A stretch of DNA of 64,000 nt from an uncultured Acetatifactor sp. Its GTDB lineage: Bacteria; Bacillota; Clostridia; Lachnospirales; Lachnospiraceae. This document shows positions 6,887 to 14,525 of the stretch, one piece after another. Each line of letters opens with the position of its first letter. The first letter of the stretch is position 1. The position numbers and the translations under genes were made by a program. Location: the NCBI GenBank assembly GCA_910589035.1, contig CAJUSI010000024.1, positions 16,200 through 80,199 on the forward strand, read 5' to 3'. Below the pieces are notes generated by a model. The model saw only the letters and a program-made list of their open reading frames with translations. It searched no databases and was not told where the DNA came from.

Positions 6887-8077
6887 TCAGACAGCGGAGC
6901 GGCCGTCCCCATGAGATTTCAGAAAATCCTCATACAGGGGCGACATCTCCCGCATTCTTTCCACGCCCCGTCTCAGCTCCTCCACCACGATGTCCAGCTC
7001 CTCCCTTGTATTTTCCTCCGAAAGAGTGAATCTGATGGAGCCATGGGCCTCCTCATGCTTTAAGCCGATAGCCAGCAGCACATGGGAGGGATCCAGGGAA
7101 CCTGATGTGCAGGCCGAGCCGCTGGAGGCGCATATTTCCTTCAGATCCAGCATAATCAGCAGGGATTCCCCCTCCACAAAAAGAAAGGAAAAGTTCACAT
7201 TTCCCGGAAGCCGCTTCTCCCTGTGGCCGTTGAGGCGGCAATAAGGTATCTCCGTCTCAATCCGCCGGATCAGATAATCCCGAAGCTCCCTCTCCCTTGC
7301 CTCCTTCTCCTTCATGATCCGCAGAGCGCGCTCCACGGCGGCGCCGAAGCCCACAATGCCGGGGACATTCTCCGTCCCGGCCCTCATGGCCCTCTCCTGG
7401 GCTCCTCCGTGTATAAAGGGCGCCAGCCTTACCCCAGTGCGGACATAGAGCATCCCCACGCCCTTGGGCCCGTTGAGCTTGTGAGCGCTGGCGCTGAGCA
7501 AATCTGCCTTTATCTCCTCCACATTGATTGGCAGCTGGCCGAAGACCTGTACCGCATCCGTGTGAAACAGGATCCCCCGCTCCCTGGCAAGCTCTCCGAT
7601 CTCTGCAATGGGTTCGATGGTTCCGATCTCATTATTGGCAGACATAATACTGATCAGGATTGTATCCGGCCGAATGGCATCCCTCAAAGCCTGCAGGCAT
7701 ACCATCCCGTCTGCGTCCACATCCAGATAAGTCACCTCAAAGCCTTTTTTTTCAAGGCTTTGGCATGTATGTAAAACCGCATGATGCTCTATCTTCGTAG
7801 TAATAATATGCCGGCCCTTTTCGCTTCTGCTCTCCGCCGCAGCTTTGACGGCCCAGTTATCCGCCTCCGAGCCTCCCGATGTAAAATAAATCTCCTCCGG
7901 CCTGGCGCCGATTGCCGCCGCAATAGTCCTTCTTGCTCTGTTTACAGCCTTTTTCCCGGCGGTTCCCAGAGAGTGTATGGCGCTGGGATTCCCGTAATTC
8001 TCCGTAAAATACGGCAGCATGGCCTCCAGTACCTCCGGCGCGGTCCTTGTAGTGGCCGCATTATCCAGATAAATCAT
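6887..8077 (-). CDS. iscS: cysteine desulfurase
   Basis: PLP enzyme that removes sulfur from cysteine for Fe-S clusters and thiolation. MIYLDNAATT at the N-terminus, cofactor Lys200 in SAHKLNGPKG, and the mobile-loop Cys323 in SSGSACTSG show an IscS/NifS group I enzyme of normal size (396 residues). The reading frame stays open upstream to 8275 through a 21-bp tandem repeat, but start ATG 8077 gives the family N-terminus and has AAGGGTGGG upstream, so the repeat is taken as untranslated leader. Transcription probably starts near 8318 from 8325-8353 and is read on into iscU. Confidence 0.95.
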   Translation of the reverse strand: MIYLDNAATTRTAPEVLEAMLPYFTENYGNPSAIHSLGTAGKKAVNRARRTIAAAIGARPEEIYFTSGGSEADNWAVKAAAESRSEKGRHIITTKIEHHAVLHTCQSLEKKGFEVTYLDVDADGMVCLQALRDAIRPDTILISIMSANNEIGTIEPIAEIGELARERGILFHTDAVQVFGQLPINVEEIKADLLSASAHKLNGPKGVGMLYVRTGVRLAPFIHGGAQERAMRAGTENVPGIVGFGAAVERALRIMKEKEARERELRDYLIRRIETEIPYCRLNGHREKRLPGNVNFSFLFVEGESLLIMLDLKEICASSGSACTSGSLDPSHVLLAIGLKHEEAHGSIRFTLSEENTREELDIVVEELRRGVERMREMSPLYEDFLKSHGDGRSAV

Positions 8078-8147
8078 TTCTATCCCACCCTTCCTTACTC
8101 TTTTGCATTTCTTCCTGTCATTTATCGTTTTCTGCTTCTCATTTCCC

Positions 8148-8294
8148 GGTCTTCGTTTCCCGTTTTCCGGTCTTTGTTTCCCGTTTTTCGGTCTTTGTTT
8201 CCCGTTTTGCGGTCTTCGTTTCCCGTTTTGCGGTCTTCGTTTCCCGTTTTGCGATCCTTGCTTTCTGCTTCTCAATCTTTGCTTTCCGTCTCAA
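8148..8294. repeat. 21-bp tandem repeat in iscS leader
   Basis: Seven head-to-tail 21-bp units from 8148; the first five are close copies of GGTCTTCGTTTCCCGTTTTG plus one base, and the last two are degenerate. It lies between the iscS promoter and start codon, so it is transcribed. On the minus strand it is an open frame for a basic NGKRRPQ-like heptad, but no start or ribosome site serves it. Confidence 0.85.
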
Positions 8295-8295
8295 T

Positions 8296-8314
8296 TCCTA
8301 CTCTTTTAGTAGGA
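8296..8314. promoter_or_regulatory. Rrf2/IscR-like palindromic operator
   Basis: TCCTACT (8296-8302) and AGTAGGA (8308-8314) around five bases; the minus strand reads ACTAAAAGAGT at the centre, the ACTAA..AGT pattern seen in many IscR/Rrf2 sites. It covers about +4 to +22 of the iscS promoter, a position suited to repression. No iscR gene is in the window. Confidence 0.55.
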
Positions 8315-8324
8315 TTATAATATC

Positions 8325-8353
8325 AGTATAGCATCGCATGTCTGTTCTGTCAA
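8325..8353 (-). promoter_or_regulatory. sigma-A promoter of iscS-iscU
   Basis: On the minus strand TTGACA, 17 bp, TATACT. Confidence 0.75.
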
Positions 8354-8409
8354 CCATCGTCCGAACATATATTATTTAAAATACTATCCTTATAAGGTTA
8401 TGAACAGTA

Positions 8410-9795
8410 ATGAAGGCAAGACAACAGCATCCCCTGATTGTGGGAACCTTTATTCTCACCGCCACAGGCATAGTCAGCAGACTTATCGGATTTGTATACC
8501 GCATTTATCTCTCCCGCCTGTTCGGCGAAGAGGGAATGGGAATCTACCAGCTTTTAAGCCCCGTTCTCTCCCTCTCCTTTTCCCTGACCGCTGCCGGATA
8601 TCAGACAGCCATTTCCAAGCTGGTAGCAGAGCAGTCCGCCCGGCAGAAGGCTCCCTCCCTCCGTCCTCTGGCAGCCGGCCTGAGCATCTCCCTGCCGCTC
8701 TCCCTGGCCTGCAATGCCGTTCTCTTTTTATTTGCAGAGGAAATTGCGGGAAGTCTTCTGCATGAGCCCCGCACCTGCGCCATGCTGCGCATCCTTTCCT
8801 TCTCCATACCCTTGGGCACCGTACACGCCTGTATCAACGGTTATTTCTACGGTATTAAAAAAGCCGGCATTCCTGCCGGTTCCCAGCTGCTGGAGCAGAT
8901 CACCAGAGTCGGCTGTGTCTACATAGTTTCCGCATATTTTCTTTCCCTGGGCCGGCAGCCCTCCATCAGTGTGGCTGTGCTGGGCCTGACCGTGGGGGAA
9001 TTCTTCTCCATGCTCATGACCATTCTGGCCATCTGTCCCAGGCTGAAGAAAGTACGGTTTTCCGGGAGCCCCTCTCTCTTCGGAAAAGGGGGAAGTCTCT
9101 TCGCCGGAGCCTCCGCCTCTTGCGCCTTTGCCTACGGCAGGCTGCTTTCCATGGCTCTGCCCCTGACTGCCAACCGTATCGTGCTGAACCTTTTGCAAAG
9201 CGTAGAATCCATTTCCATTCCGGCAGCCCTGAGGGGTTACGGTTACGACAATGTAACCGCACTCAGCGTATATGGCGTGCTTACCGGCATGGCCATGCCC
9301 TTTATCTTCTTTCCCAATGCCCTGACCGGCTCCGTGGCCGTAATGCTCCTGCCCATTATCTCGGAAAATTATGCATTGGGCAGAATGGAAGCGGTAAAAA
9401 ATGCGGCCGTCCGCACCGTAAAATACTGCGGTCTGATGGGCGTCTGCTGCATGGCCGGCTTTGTCCTCCTGGGAAGGTGGGCGGGAGGCACCCTCTTTCA
9501 CAGTCCCCTGGCAGGGTATTTCATCGCCACGCTGGGCTTTATCGCCCCCTTCCTTTATCTGGATACCACTCTCTCCAGCATCCTCCAGGGCCTGGGACTT
9601 GCGGGGCATATCTTTGTCATGAATGTGATCTGCCTGCTGATCCGCCTGGGCTTTGTCTTCCTGGCCGTCCCCCGCTTCGGAATCACCGGTTACCTCTGGG
9701 GACTGCTGGTAAGTCAGCTGGCGCTCGGACTGCTCTATCTGGGCTGTCTGTACCGCTTCCTGAAGAAAGAAGCCCCGCCCGCCCGGACGCACTGA
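8410..9795 (+). CDS. spoVB: SpoVB/MurJ-type lipid-linked oligosaccharide flippase
   Basis: Multi-pass membrane protein of the MOP superfamily (461 residues, about 12-14 hydrophobic segments) that moves undecaprenyl-linked wall precursors or polysaccharide units. The start KARQQHPLIVGTFILTATGIVSRLIGFVYRIYLSRLFG is the SpoVB signature: an N-terminal basic tip, then helix 1 and the YRIYLSR stretch. It is a single gene on the plus strand between divergent iscS and convergent nrdR. The ribosome site before ATG 8410 is weak (AAGG). SpoVB proper acts in spore cortex synthesis; a vegetative paralogue cannot be excluded, so the symbol is a best guess. Confidence 0.82.
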   Translation: MKARQQHPLIVGTFILTATGIVSRLIGFVYRIYLSRLFGEEGMGIYQLLSPVLSLSFSLTAAGYQTAISKLVAEQSARQKAPSLRPLAAGLSISLPLSLACNAVLFLFAEEIAGSLLHEPRTCAMLRILSFSIPLGTVHACINGYFYGIKKAGIPAGSQLLEQITRVGCVYIVSAYFLSLGRQPSISVAVLGLTVGEFFSMLMTILAICPRLKKVRFSGSPSLFGKGGSLFAGASASCAFAYGRLLSMALPLTANRIVLNLLQSVESISIPAALRGYGYDNVTALSVYGVLTGMAMPFIFFPNALTGSVAVMLLPIISENYALGRMEAVKNAAVRTVKYCGLMGVCCMAGFVLLGRWAGGTLFHSPLAGYFIATLGFIAPFLYLDTTLSSILQGLGLAGHIFVMNVICLLIRLGFVFLAVPRFGITGYLWGLLVSQLALGLLYLGCLYRFLKKEAPPARTH

Positions 9796-9832
9796 ACGCA
9801 AAAGCCCCCACGATGTCCCCCGGAAATCAAAA

Positions 9833-9882
9833 GGCTGTCCCCCCTGTGACACATAATCCAATGATATCACAGAGGTACAGCC
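9833..9882 (-). terminator. terminator of the ylmC-nrdR unit
   Basis: On the minus strand GGCTGTACCTCTGTGA pairs with TCACAGGGGGGACAGCC across a short loop and is followed by TTTTGATTT. Confidence 0.75.
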
Positions 9883-9973
9883 CTCTTTCTCCTGTATATC
9901 TATCATTTTCCCGACCGTCCCGCTCCTCGTCCGAATGCAGAATACAGCTCCCATCCTTATTCCAGGAGCTTCT

Positions 9974-10423
9974 TTATTCCAGAAGCTTCTTCAGCTCATC
10001 CACAAATGTATTTACATCCTTAAATTCCCGGTACACCGAAGCAAATCTCACATAAGCCACCGCATCCAGGTCCTTAAGCTTGTTCATCAGCATCTCCCCG
10101 ATGACCTGGCTGGAGATTTCCTTGTCCTCCCTGCTGAAGATTTCGTTTTCCACCTCGTCCACCAGGTCGGTGATCTGCTGTGCACTCACCGGTCTCTTGT
10201 GGCACGCCCGCAGAAGTCCCCCTTCTATCTTCGAGCGGTCATAGGCCTCTCTGTTATCATCCTTCTTGATGATTATCAGAGGAATGGTCTCGATTTTCTC
10301 ATAAGTGGTAAATCGCTTCCCGCATTCGTCGCATACCCTCCTGCGGCGGATGGAGTTATTGTCCTCCGCCGGTCTCGAATCGATCACCCTGGTATTCTCA
10401 TGGCTGCAATAAGGACATTTCAT
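9974..10423 (-). CDS. nrdR: transcriptional repressor NrdR
   Basis: Nucleotide-sensing repressor of ribonucleotide reductase genes. 149 residues with the zinc ribbon Cys3/Cys6/Cys31/Cys34 (CPYC and CDEC), then an ATP-cone (about 49-139) starting IIIKKDDNREAYDRSK. It lies 75 bp after ylmC on the same strand, an arrangement common in Clostridia beside sigG. No target NrdR box or nrd gene is visible in the window. Confidence 0.95.
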   Translation of the reverse strand: MKCPYCSHENTRVIDSRPAEDNNSIRRRRVCDECGKRFTTYEKIETIPLIIIKKDDNREAYDRSKIEGGLLRACHKRPVSAQQITDLVDEVENEIFSREDKEISSQVIGEMLMNKLKDLDAVAYVRFASVYREFKDVNTFVDELKKLLE

Positions 10424-10498
10424 AACCCCGCTCCTTCCCCAAACAGATGTTCGTTTTACCGTACATAAATTTCTCCAGTCATCATAACCGTACCATAT

Positions 10499-10732
10499 TC
10501 AGCAGTGAATGTCAACGAGAATAATATCCGGGCCTATCTGCTTGATATCCTTAAACGGAATTACGATGTTGGGATCGCAGTTCAGAAATCCCAGCAGCCT
10601 GCTTCCGCCCGGGACCATAATCTTACAGATGCACCCGCTGCAGGGATCAAATTCCAGATCACACACCCTCCCCAGCTTCTTACAGTCCCTGATATTGATG
10701 ACATCCTTACATTTTAATTCCGAAAAAAGCAT
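10499..10732 (-). CDS. ylmC: YlmC/YmxH family PRC-barrel sporulation protein
   Basis: 77 residues starting MLFSELKCKDVINIRDCKKLG and containing DLEFDPCSGCICKIMVPG, the PRC-barrel fold of YlmC/YmxH, a small family kept next to sigE/sigG in spore formers; exact role unknown. ATG 10732 is chosen because the family N-terminus begins here and GAGAAGGA precedes it; upstream in-frame codons to 10885 lie in the divergent promoter zone of sigG. Confidence 0.88.
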   Translation of the reverse strand: MLFSELKCKDVINIRDCKKLGRVCDLEFDPCSGCICKIMVPGGSRLLGFLNCDPNIVIPFKDIKQIGPDIILVDIHC

Positions 10733-10861
10733 ATTCCTTCTCCCTTTCCATTGTCCTGTCTTACGGAACCGTTTCACCGATTCGTTTCGCCGGTCCGTAA
10801 TCAGACCTTCCTTCTTCCTTAATTTAGAAGTATGCCGCGGATGCGTAAATGAGAACGAAAA

Positions 10862-10891
10862 TGAATATTTTTCTTCTTCAGGCACATACTA
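10862..10891 (+). promoter_or_regulatory. forespore (sigma-G/sigma-F) promoter of sigG
   Basis: TGAATA (10862-10867), 17 bp, CATACTA (10885-10891). Both boxes equal the Bacillus subtilis sigma-G consensus, at the consensus spacing, 46 bp before the sigG start. This predicts autogenous and sigma-F-driven expression of sigG, as in B. subtilis. Confidence 0.8.
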
Positions 10892-10937
10892 CCACTATAA
10901 TCAGCCGCACGGCAGCCGTGCAGAAATGAGGATGGTA

Positions 10938-11717
10938 ATGACACAGGGAAAAGTGGAAATCTGCGGGGTAAACACCTCAAAACTCCCTCTGCTGAAAGCG
11001 GAGGAAAAGGAAGCTCTTTTTCAACAGATAGAAGCAGGCGACGAGAAGGCACGGGAAACATATATCGAGGGAAATCTGCGCCTGGTATTAAGTGTCATCA
11101 AGCGCTTTTCCTCCAGCAATGAAAATGTGGACGATCTGTTCCAGATCGGGTGCATCGGCCTGATCAAGGCCATCGACAATTTCGACACCTCGCTGAATGT
11201 CAAATTCTCCACTTACGCTGTCCCCATGATTATCGGCGAAATCCGCCGGTTCCTGAGGGATAACAGCAGTATGCGCGTATCCCGCTCTCTGAAGGATACC
11301 GCCTATAAGGCCATCTATGCCAGGGACGCCCTGACAAGAAAGAACTTAAAGGAGCCTTCCATAGAAGAGATTGCCAGCGAAATCGGCATCGCCAAGGAGG
11401 ATATCACCTATGCCCTGGACGCCATCCAGAATCCCATGAGCCTCTACGAGCCCATTCTCACGGACGGAGGCGATACACTCTATGTGATGGATCAGATCAG
11501 CGACAAGAAAAATAAGGAAGAGAACTGGGTGGAACATCTCTCCCTCAGCGAGGCCATGAAGCATCTGAATTCCAGGGAACATGAAATCATCTCCCTGCGC
11601 TTTTTCGAAGGCAAGACCCAGATGGAGGTGGCGGAATCCATCGGCATCTCCCAGGCCCAGGTCTCCCGCCTGGAGAAGAACGCCCTGCGCACCATGCGCA
11701 ATTATCTCACCGCTTAG
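10938..11717 (+). CDS. sigG: late forespore sigma factor SigG
   Basis: RNA polymerase sigma factor for late forespore genes. 259 residues beginning MTQGKVEICGVNTSKLPLL, almost the same as the B. subtilis SigG N-terminus. Region 2 (VDDLFQIGCIGLIKAIDNFD), region 3 (EEIASEIGIAKEDITYALDA) and the region 4 helix-turn-helix (TQMEVAESIGISQAQVSRLE) are all present. Two further ATGs (10926, 10932) lie upstream in frame; 10938 is favoured by the GAGGATGG site before it. It is on the opposite strand from spoIIGA-sigE, separated by two unrelated genes, whereas sigE and sigG are usually adjacent and co-directed. Confidence 0.96.
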   Translation: MTQGKVEICGVNTSKLPLLKAEEKEALFQQIEAGDEKARETYIEGNLRLVLSVIKRFSSSNENVDDLFQIGCIGLIKAIDNFDTSLNVKFSTYAVPMIIGEIRRFLRDNSSMRVSRSLKDTAYKAIYARDALTRKNLKEPSIEEIASEIGIAKEDITYALDAIQNPMSLYEPILTDGGDTLYVMDQISDKKNKEENWVEHLSLSEAMKHLNSREHEIISLRFFEGKTQMEVAESIGISQAQVSRLEKNALRTMRNYLTA

Positions 11718-11718
11718 G

Positions 11719-11763
11719 AAAAGGGCTGCCGCATTCCTCCTTCAGGATGCGGCAGCCCCTTTT
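11719..11763. terminator. bidirectional terminator between sigG and vanZ-like gene
   Basis: AAAAGGGCTGCCGCAT (11719-11734) pairs with ATGCGGCAGCCCCTTTT (11747-11763); A and T runs flank the stem on both sides. Confidence 0.92.
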
Positions 11764-12281
11764 CATTTTCTCATGCGCCGCAGCAGCCAGAAAACCAGGC
11801 TGCCCAGGAAAGCGCCCAATGTATTGGTCAGAATATCATCTATCTGAAAAAAGCCCCGTCCCGTCACCAGCTGAAGGCATTCTATCCCCACGCTGACGGC
11901 AGCACCCAGCATCGTACAGCAGAGCACATTCCGCATGGCCTCGAAGGCCCAGCCGCCCAGGAAGCCGAAGGGAAGGAACAGGAGCACATTTTCTATCACA
12001 AAAGCATTATTCCTCTTGTTGATCCCCCAGGTGGAAAACAGCTTGAAATCGGCTCCCGCCTTATTTCCGCTCTCCCTGGACAGGAAAGTGATAATCAATA
12101 ACACCGAAAGGTAGAACCCAAACGCAATGACCGGCAGCGCCGCCGCAGGCGCCTTCCCCCTGCGTCTGCGCAGGAAATTAATGCCCCACAGCAAAATCGC
12201 CGCAAAGGGCAGGCCCAGGGCGAAGCTCCAGGGCAGGTGCCTCACCATGGACAGCATATCCTCATATACATATTTTAACAT
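11763..12281 (-). CDS. VanZ-like membrane protein
   Basis: 172 residues with about four to five membrane helices. The C-terminal half has the VanZ-family pattern FVIENVLLFLPFGFLGG, then GIECLQLVTGRGFFQIDDILTNTLGAFLG. Members confer low teicoplanin resistance in Enterococcus, but most, like this one, have no known substrate. ATG 12281 has GAGAAGATATGTTAA upstream, a modest ribosome site. It shares a terminator with sigG and is not clearly part of the sporulation set. Confidence 0.8.
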   Translation of the reverse strand: MLKYVYEDMLSMVRHLPWSFALGLPFAAILLWGINFLRRRRGKAPAAALPVIAFGFYLSVLLIITFLSRESGNKAGADFKLFSTWGINKRNNAFVIENVLLFLPFGFLGGWAFEAMRNVLCCTMLGAAVSVGIECLQLVTGRGFFQIDDILTNTLGAFLGSLVFWLLRRMRK

Positions 12282-12339
12282 ATCTTCTCTCCGCGAAAAC
12301 TCACGGAAGCTTATTCACATTTTCAGCATGCCCATGCAG

Positions 12340-12636
12340 TCAGTCCCAGTTGTCCCCCGCATGCCCCCATTTGTCCTTTTCTTCCACAAGCCTCTCATTC
12401 ATCCATGCGACGGCGTCCGTCACGCCGTCCTCCCCAAAGGGAAACTCTTCCGATTCCTTTTTCTCTTCAAGAGTCTTTACGAAATTAAAGGGCTCCGGCC
12501 ATACCGTACATCGAAGCGTCTTCTCCCCGTCCGCGCCTTTTACTCCCTCAAGACGGTAACGCATTCCCTGATGGCATCCCGTAAACTCCGTCTTCTTCAA
12601 ATATTCTATTGAAAGTATATCTTCTCGTTGTATCAA
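12340..12636 (-). CDS. conserved hypothetical small protein
   Basis: 98 residues, soluble, strongly charged at both ends (begins MIQREDILSIEYLKKTEFTG, ends KDKWGHAGDNWD), with VWPEPFNFVKT in the middle. I do not recognise a named domain; similar short proteins occur in Lachnospiraceae. It has its own promoter at 12692-12720 and lies between the vanZ-like gene and sigE. No membrane segment or signal peptide. Confidence 0.7.
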   Translation of the reverse strand: MIQREDILSIEYLKKTEFTGCHQGMRYRLEGVKGADGEKTLRCTVWPEPFNFVKTLEEKKESEEFPFGEDGVTDAVAWMNERLVEEKDKWGHAGDNWD

Positions 12637-12691
12637 CGTCTGTACTCTCCGTATTCAGGCAAATCTGTGGCTTAATCCATTTACCATGCTT

Positions 12692-12720
12692 ATTATACCC
12701 CATTTTCCCCTTCTTGGAAA
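12692..12720 (-). promoter_or_regulatory. probable promoter of the small conserved gene
   Basis: On the minus strand TTTCCA, 17 bp, TATAAT, about 55 bp before ATG 12636. The -10 is perfect and the -35 weak. Confidence 0.5.
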
Positions 12721-12722
12721 GC

Positions 12723-13460
12723 CTAAATATTGTTACTCATCTCTTTTTTCAGCTGGCGCATAATCTTCTTCTCCAGCCGGGAGATGTAGGACTGGGAAAT
12801 TCCAAGCAAAGAAGCCACTTCCTTCTGGGTCATCTCCTGACCGTCCCGGGTTCCAAGTCCAAACCGCAGGCTGATAATCTTTTTCTCTCTTTCCGAAAGC
12901 TTGCTGATAGCGCCCAGGAGGAGCTTTCGTTCCACCTCGTTCTCGATGTCCCGGTATATCACATCCTCATCCGTCCCCAGAATATCCGACAGCAGAAGTT
13001 CGTTCCCGTCCCAGTCCACATTCAGAGGCTCATCGATGGATACCTCCAGCTTTGTTTTGTTATTCCGCCGCAAATACATCAGTATTTCGTTCTCAATACA
13101 TCTGGAGGCATAGGTTGCCAGTTTTATATTCTTATCGGGCTTGAAGGTATTGATGGATTTGATCAGCCCTATGGTGCCGATGGAAATCAGGTCCTCCACT
13201 CCCACTCCCGTATTGTCAAATTTCTTGGCTATGTATACCACCAGGCGCAGATTATGTTCGATCAGGGTGGCCTTGGCCTCGTCGTCATATTCCGTTCCCA
13301 GATCGCTGATCACCTGGCTCTCCTTCTCCAACTCCAGAGGCGGCGGAAGAACCTCTGCCCCGCCGATATAATGGATTTCTCCTTTTCTGCGCAGAAGGAT
13401 ATTCTCCCTGCGTATCATTTTAAACTGAATCTTGCCCGGTATCATTACTTTCAGAATCAT
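12723..13460 (-). CDS. sigE: mother-cell sigma factor SigE (pro-form)
   Basis: Early mother-cell sigma factor. After a hydrophobic/basic pro-sequence of about 27-30 residues comes YIGGAEVLPPPL, the normal start of mature SigE; LVVYIAKKFDNTG, EDLISIGTIGLIKSINTF, DEPLNVDWDGNELLLSD and the C-terminal helix-turn-helix KEVASLLGISQSYISRLEK follow. ATG 13460 gives a pro-sequence of the usual length and has GAGAGG just upstream; ATG 13472 and 13445 are alternatives. The start lies inside the 3' end of spoIIGA, whose product is the protease that removes the pro-sequence, so the two are co-expressed. Confidence 0.95.
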   Translation of the reverse strand: MILKVMIPGKIQFKMIRRENILLRRKGEIHYIGGAEVLPPPLELEKESQVISDLGTEYDDEAKATLIEHNLRLVVYIAKKFDNTGVGVEDLISIGTIGLIKSINTFKPDKNIKLATYASRCIENEILMYLRRNNKTKLEVSIDEPLNVDWDGNELLLSDILGTDEDVIYRDIENEVERKLLLGAISKLSEREKKIISLRFGLGTRDGQEMTQKEVASLLGISQSYISRLEKKIMRQLKKEMSNNI

Positions 13461-14310
13461 TATGCCTCTCATTCTGCCGCCTTTGCGGCCTACCCTTTTT
13501 TCTCTCAGCAAAGAGCATGGGATTTATTATCATATTCACGGATTCCCCGCCTGCATTTTCAACACCCTGGATGCTTTCGTCGCTGACTGCTATGTAAACA
13601 TCGCGGAAAGTAAAACACATACCTTCCTCCTCCACGGACAGCCCGCTTAAAGGGTACCCCTGCAGGATTCCCTTCCTTTTTCCGATGCTGTGATAGGGAA
13701 TCGCCCGAAATCCCTGCGCACCGCTCTCCCAAAGCCGTTCATAGATCTCTGCGTCCACTACACAGACGGGCTTTCCGCTTATAGGCTCCACCAGGCTGTT
13801 TCCCGAATCGATGAGGGCATTCACCGTCACCCTTTTCCCCTCCCGGGACAGGGTCGCCCTGCACAGGCCTTCCTGCAGATTCCATCCGGTTTTCATTCTG
13901 CTCAGAAGAAGGAAGAGGACGCCTCCCGCACCCAGGATTCCCAGGATACCGGTCATAAAATTCCTTATGCCGGGCAGGCATCGGATCAGGAAAAGCAGGC
14001 CTCCGCCCATTCCGAAGGAGTACAGCAGAAGCTTTTCCAGGAGCTTCAGAAACATTCTGAATCCCCTCACGGGAAACGAAACCCTTAGCATCCCCGCTGT
14101 CCCGATCAGGATTCCGGCCCCCAGCTTCAGCCACGCAGGCGCCGGTACCAGAAACGGCAGCAGAAAGCAAACCGCTCCCAGCGCCGCTCCTCCAATCAGG
14201 CGCAGCGGCGCCGCAATATGCTGGATGCTGTGGTTCACAAGCATCAGAAGGTAGAGATTCATCACAAAATTTACCAAAAACAGGCTGTCTACATATAGCT
14301 CATAATGCAT
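13420..14310 (-). CDS. spoIIGA: sigma-E processing peptidase SpoIIGA
   Basis: Membrane aspartic protease that activates pro-SigE. About five N-terminal hydrophobic segments (residues 5-130) precede a cytosolic protease domain with the catalytic motif ALIDSGNSL. ATG 14310 is preferred to ATG 14328: AAAGGATG lies 6 nt before it and the predicted transcript starts near 14326. The last ~15 residues are basic and polar and overlap sigE. It lies 200 bp after ftsZ, as in Bacillus and most Clostridia. Confidence 0.93.
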   Translation of the reverse strand: MHYELYVDSLFLVNFVMNLYLLMLVNHSIQHIAAPLRLIGGAALGAVCFLLPFLVPAPAWLKLGAGILIGTAGMLRVSFPVRGFRMFLKLLEKLLLYSFGMGGGLLFLIRCLPGIRNFMTGILGILGAGGVLFLLLSRMKTGWNLQEGLCRATLSREGKRVTVNALIDSGNSLVEPISGKPVCVVDAEIYERLWESGAQGFRAIPYHSIGKRKGILQGYPLSGLSVEEEGMCFTFRDVYIAVSDESIQGVENAGGESVNMIINPMLFAERKKGRPQRRQNERHNDSESNDTGQDSV

Positions 14311-14332
14311 CGGCTTCATCCTTTTCATAATT

Positions 14333-14365
14333 ATTATAAAGGGATTGTACTTAAGATTTTGTCAA
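14333..14365 (-). promoter_or_regulatory. spoIIG-type promoter with 21-bp spacer
   Basis: On the minus strand a perfect TTGACA (14365-14360) and a perfect TATAAT (14338-14333) are 21 bp apart. B. subtilis spoIIG is the classic case of a sigma-A promoter with an over-long (22 bp) spacer that needs Spo0A~P. Confidence 0.7.
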
Positions 14366-14390
14366 ACCGAGGGTAAAATAAAAAGAAGTT

Positions 14391-14397
14391 TTCGACA
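14391..14397 (-). promoter_or_regulatory. 0A box (Spo0A site) upstream of spoIIGA
   Basis: TGTCGAA on the minus strand, identical to the core Spo0A consensus, 25 bp upstream of the -35 box, near -68. Confidence 0.6.
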
Positions 14398-14463
14398 AAA
14401 AGAGCCGGACCTGTGAAGGCGGCTTTCCCGTCAGAAAGCCGGACCCGAAGAGATAAAGTTCTC

Positions 14464-14497
14464 AACAAAAAGAACCGGACAGGAAAATGCCCGGCTC
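14464..14497 (-). terminator. terminator of ftsZ
   Basis: On the minus strand GAGCCGG pairs with CCGGTTC (one G-T pair) and is followed by TTTTTGTTG. A second stem with a T-run (CCGGCTTTC near 14430-14450) lies just beyond. Confidence 0.65.
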
Positions 14498-14525
14498 ATC
14501 GCATATGGATAATCTTGTTCTAAAG

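Noticed and set aside
8078..8275. N-terminal basic repeat extension of IscS
   Set aside because: No start with a ribosome site, and the family N-terminus begins exactly at 8077.
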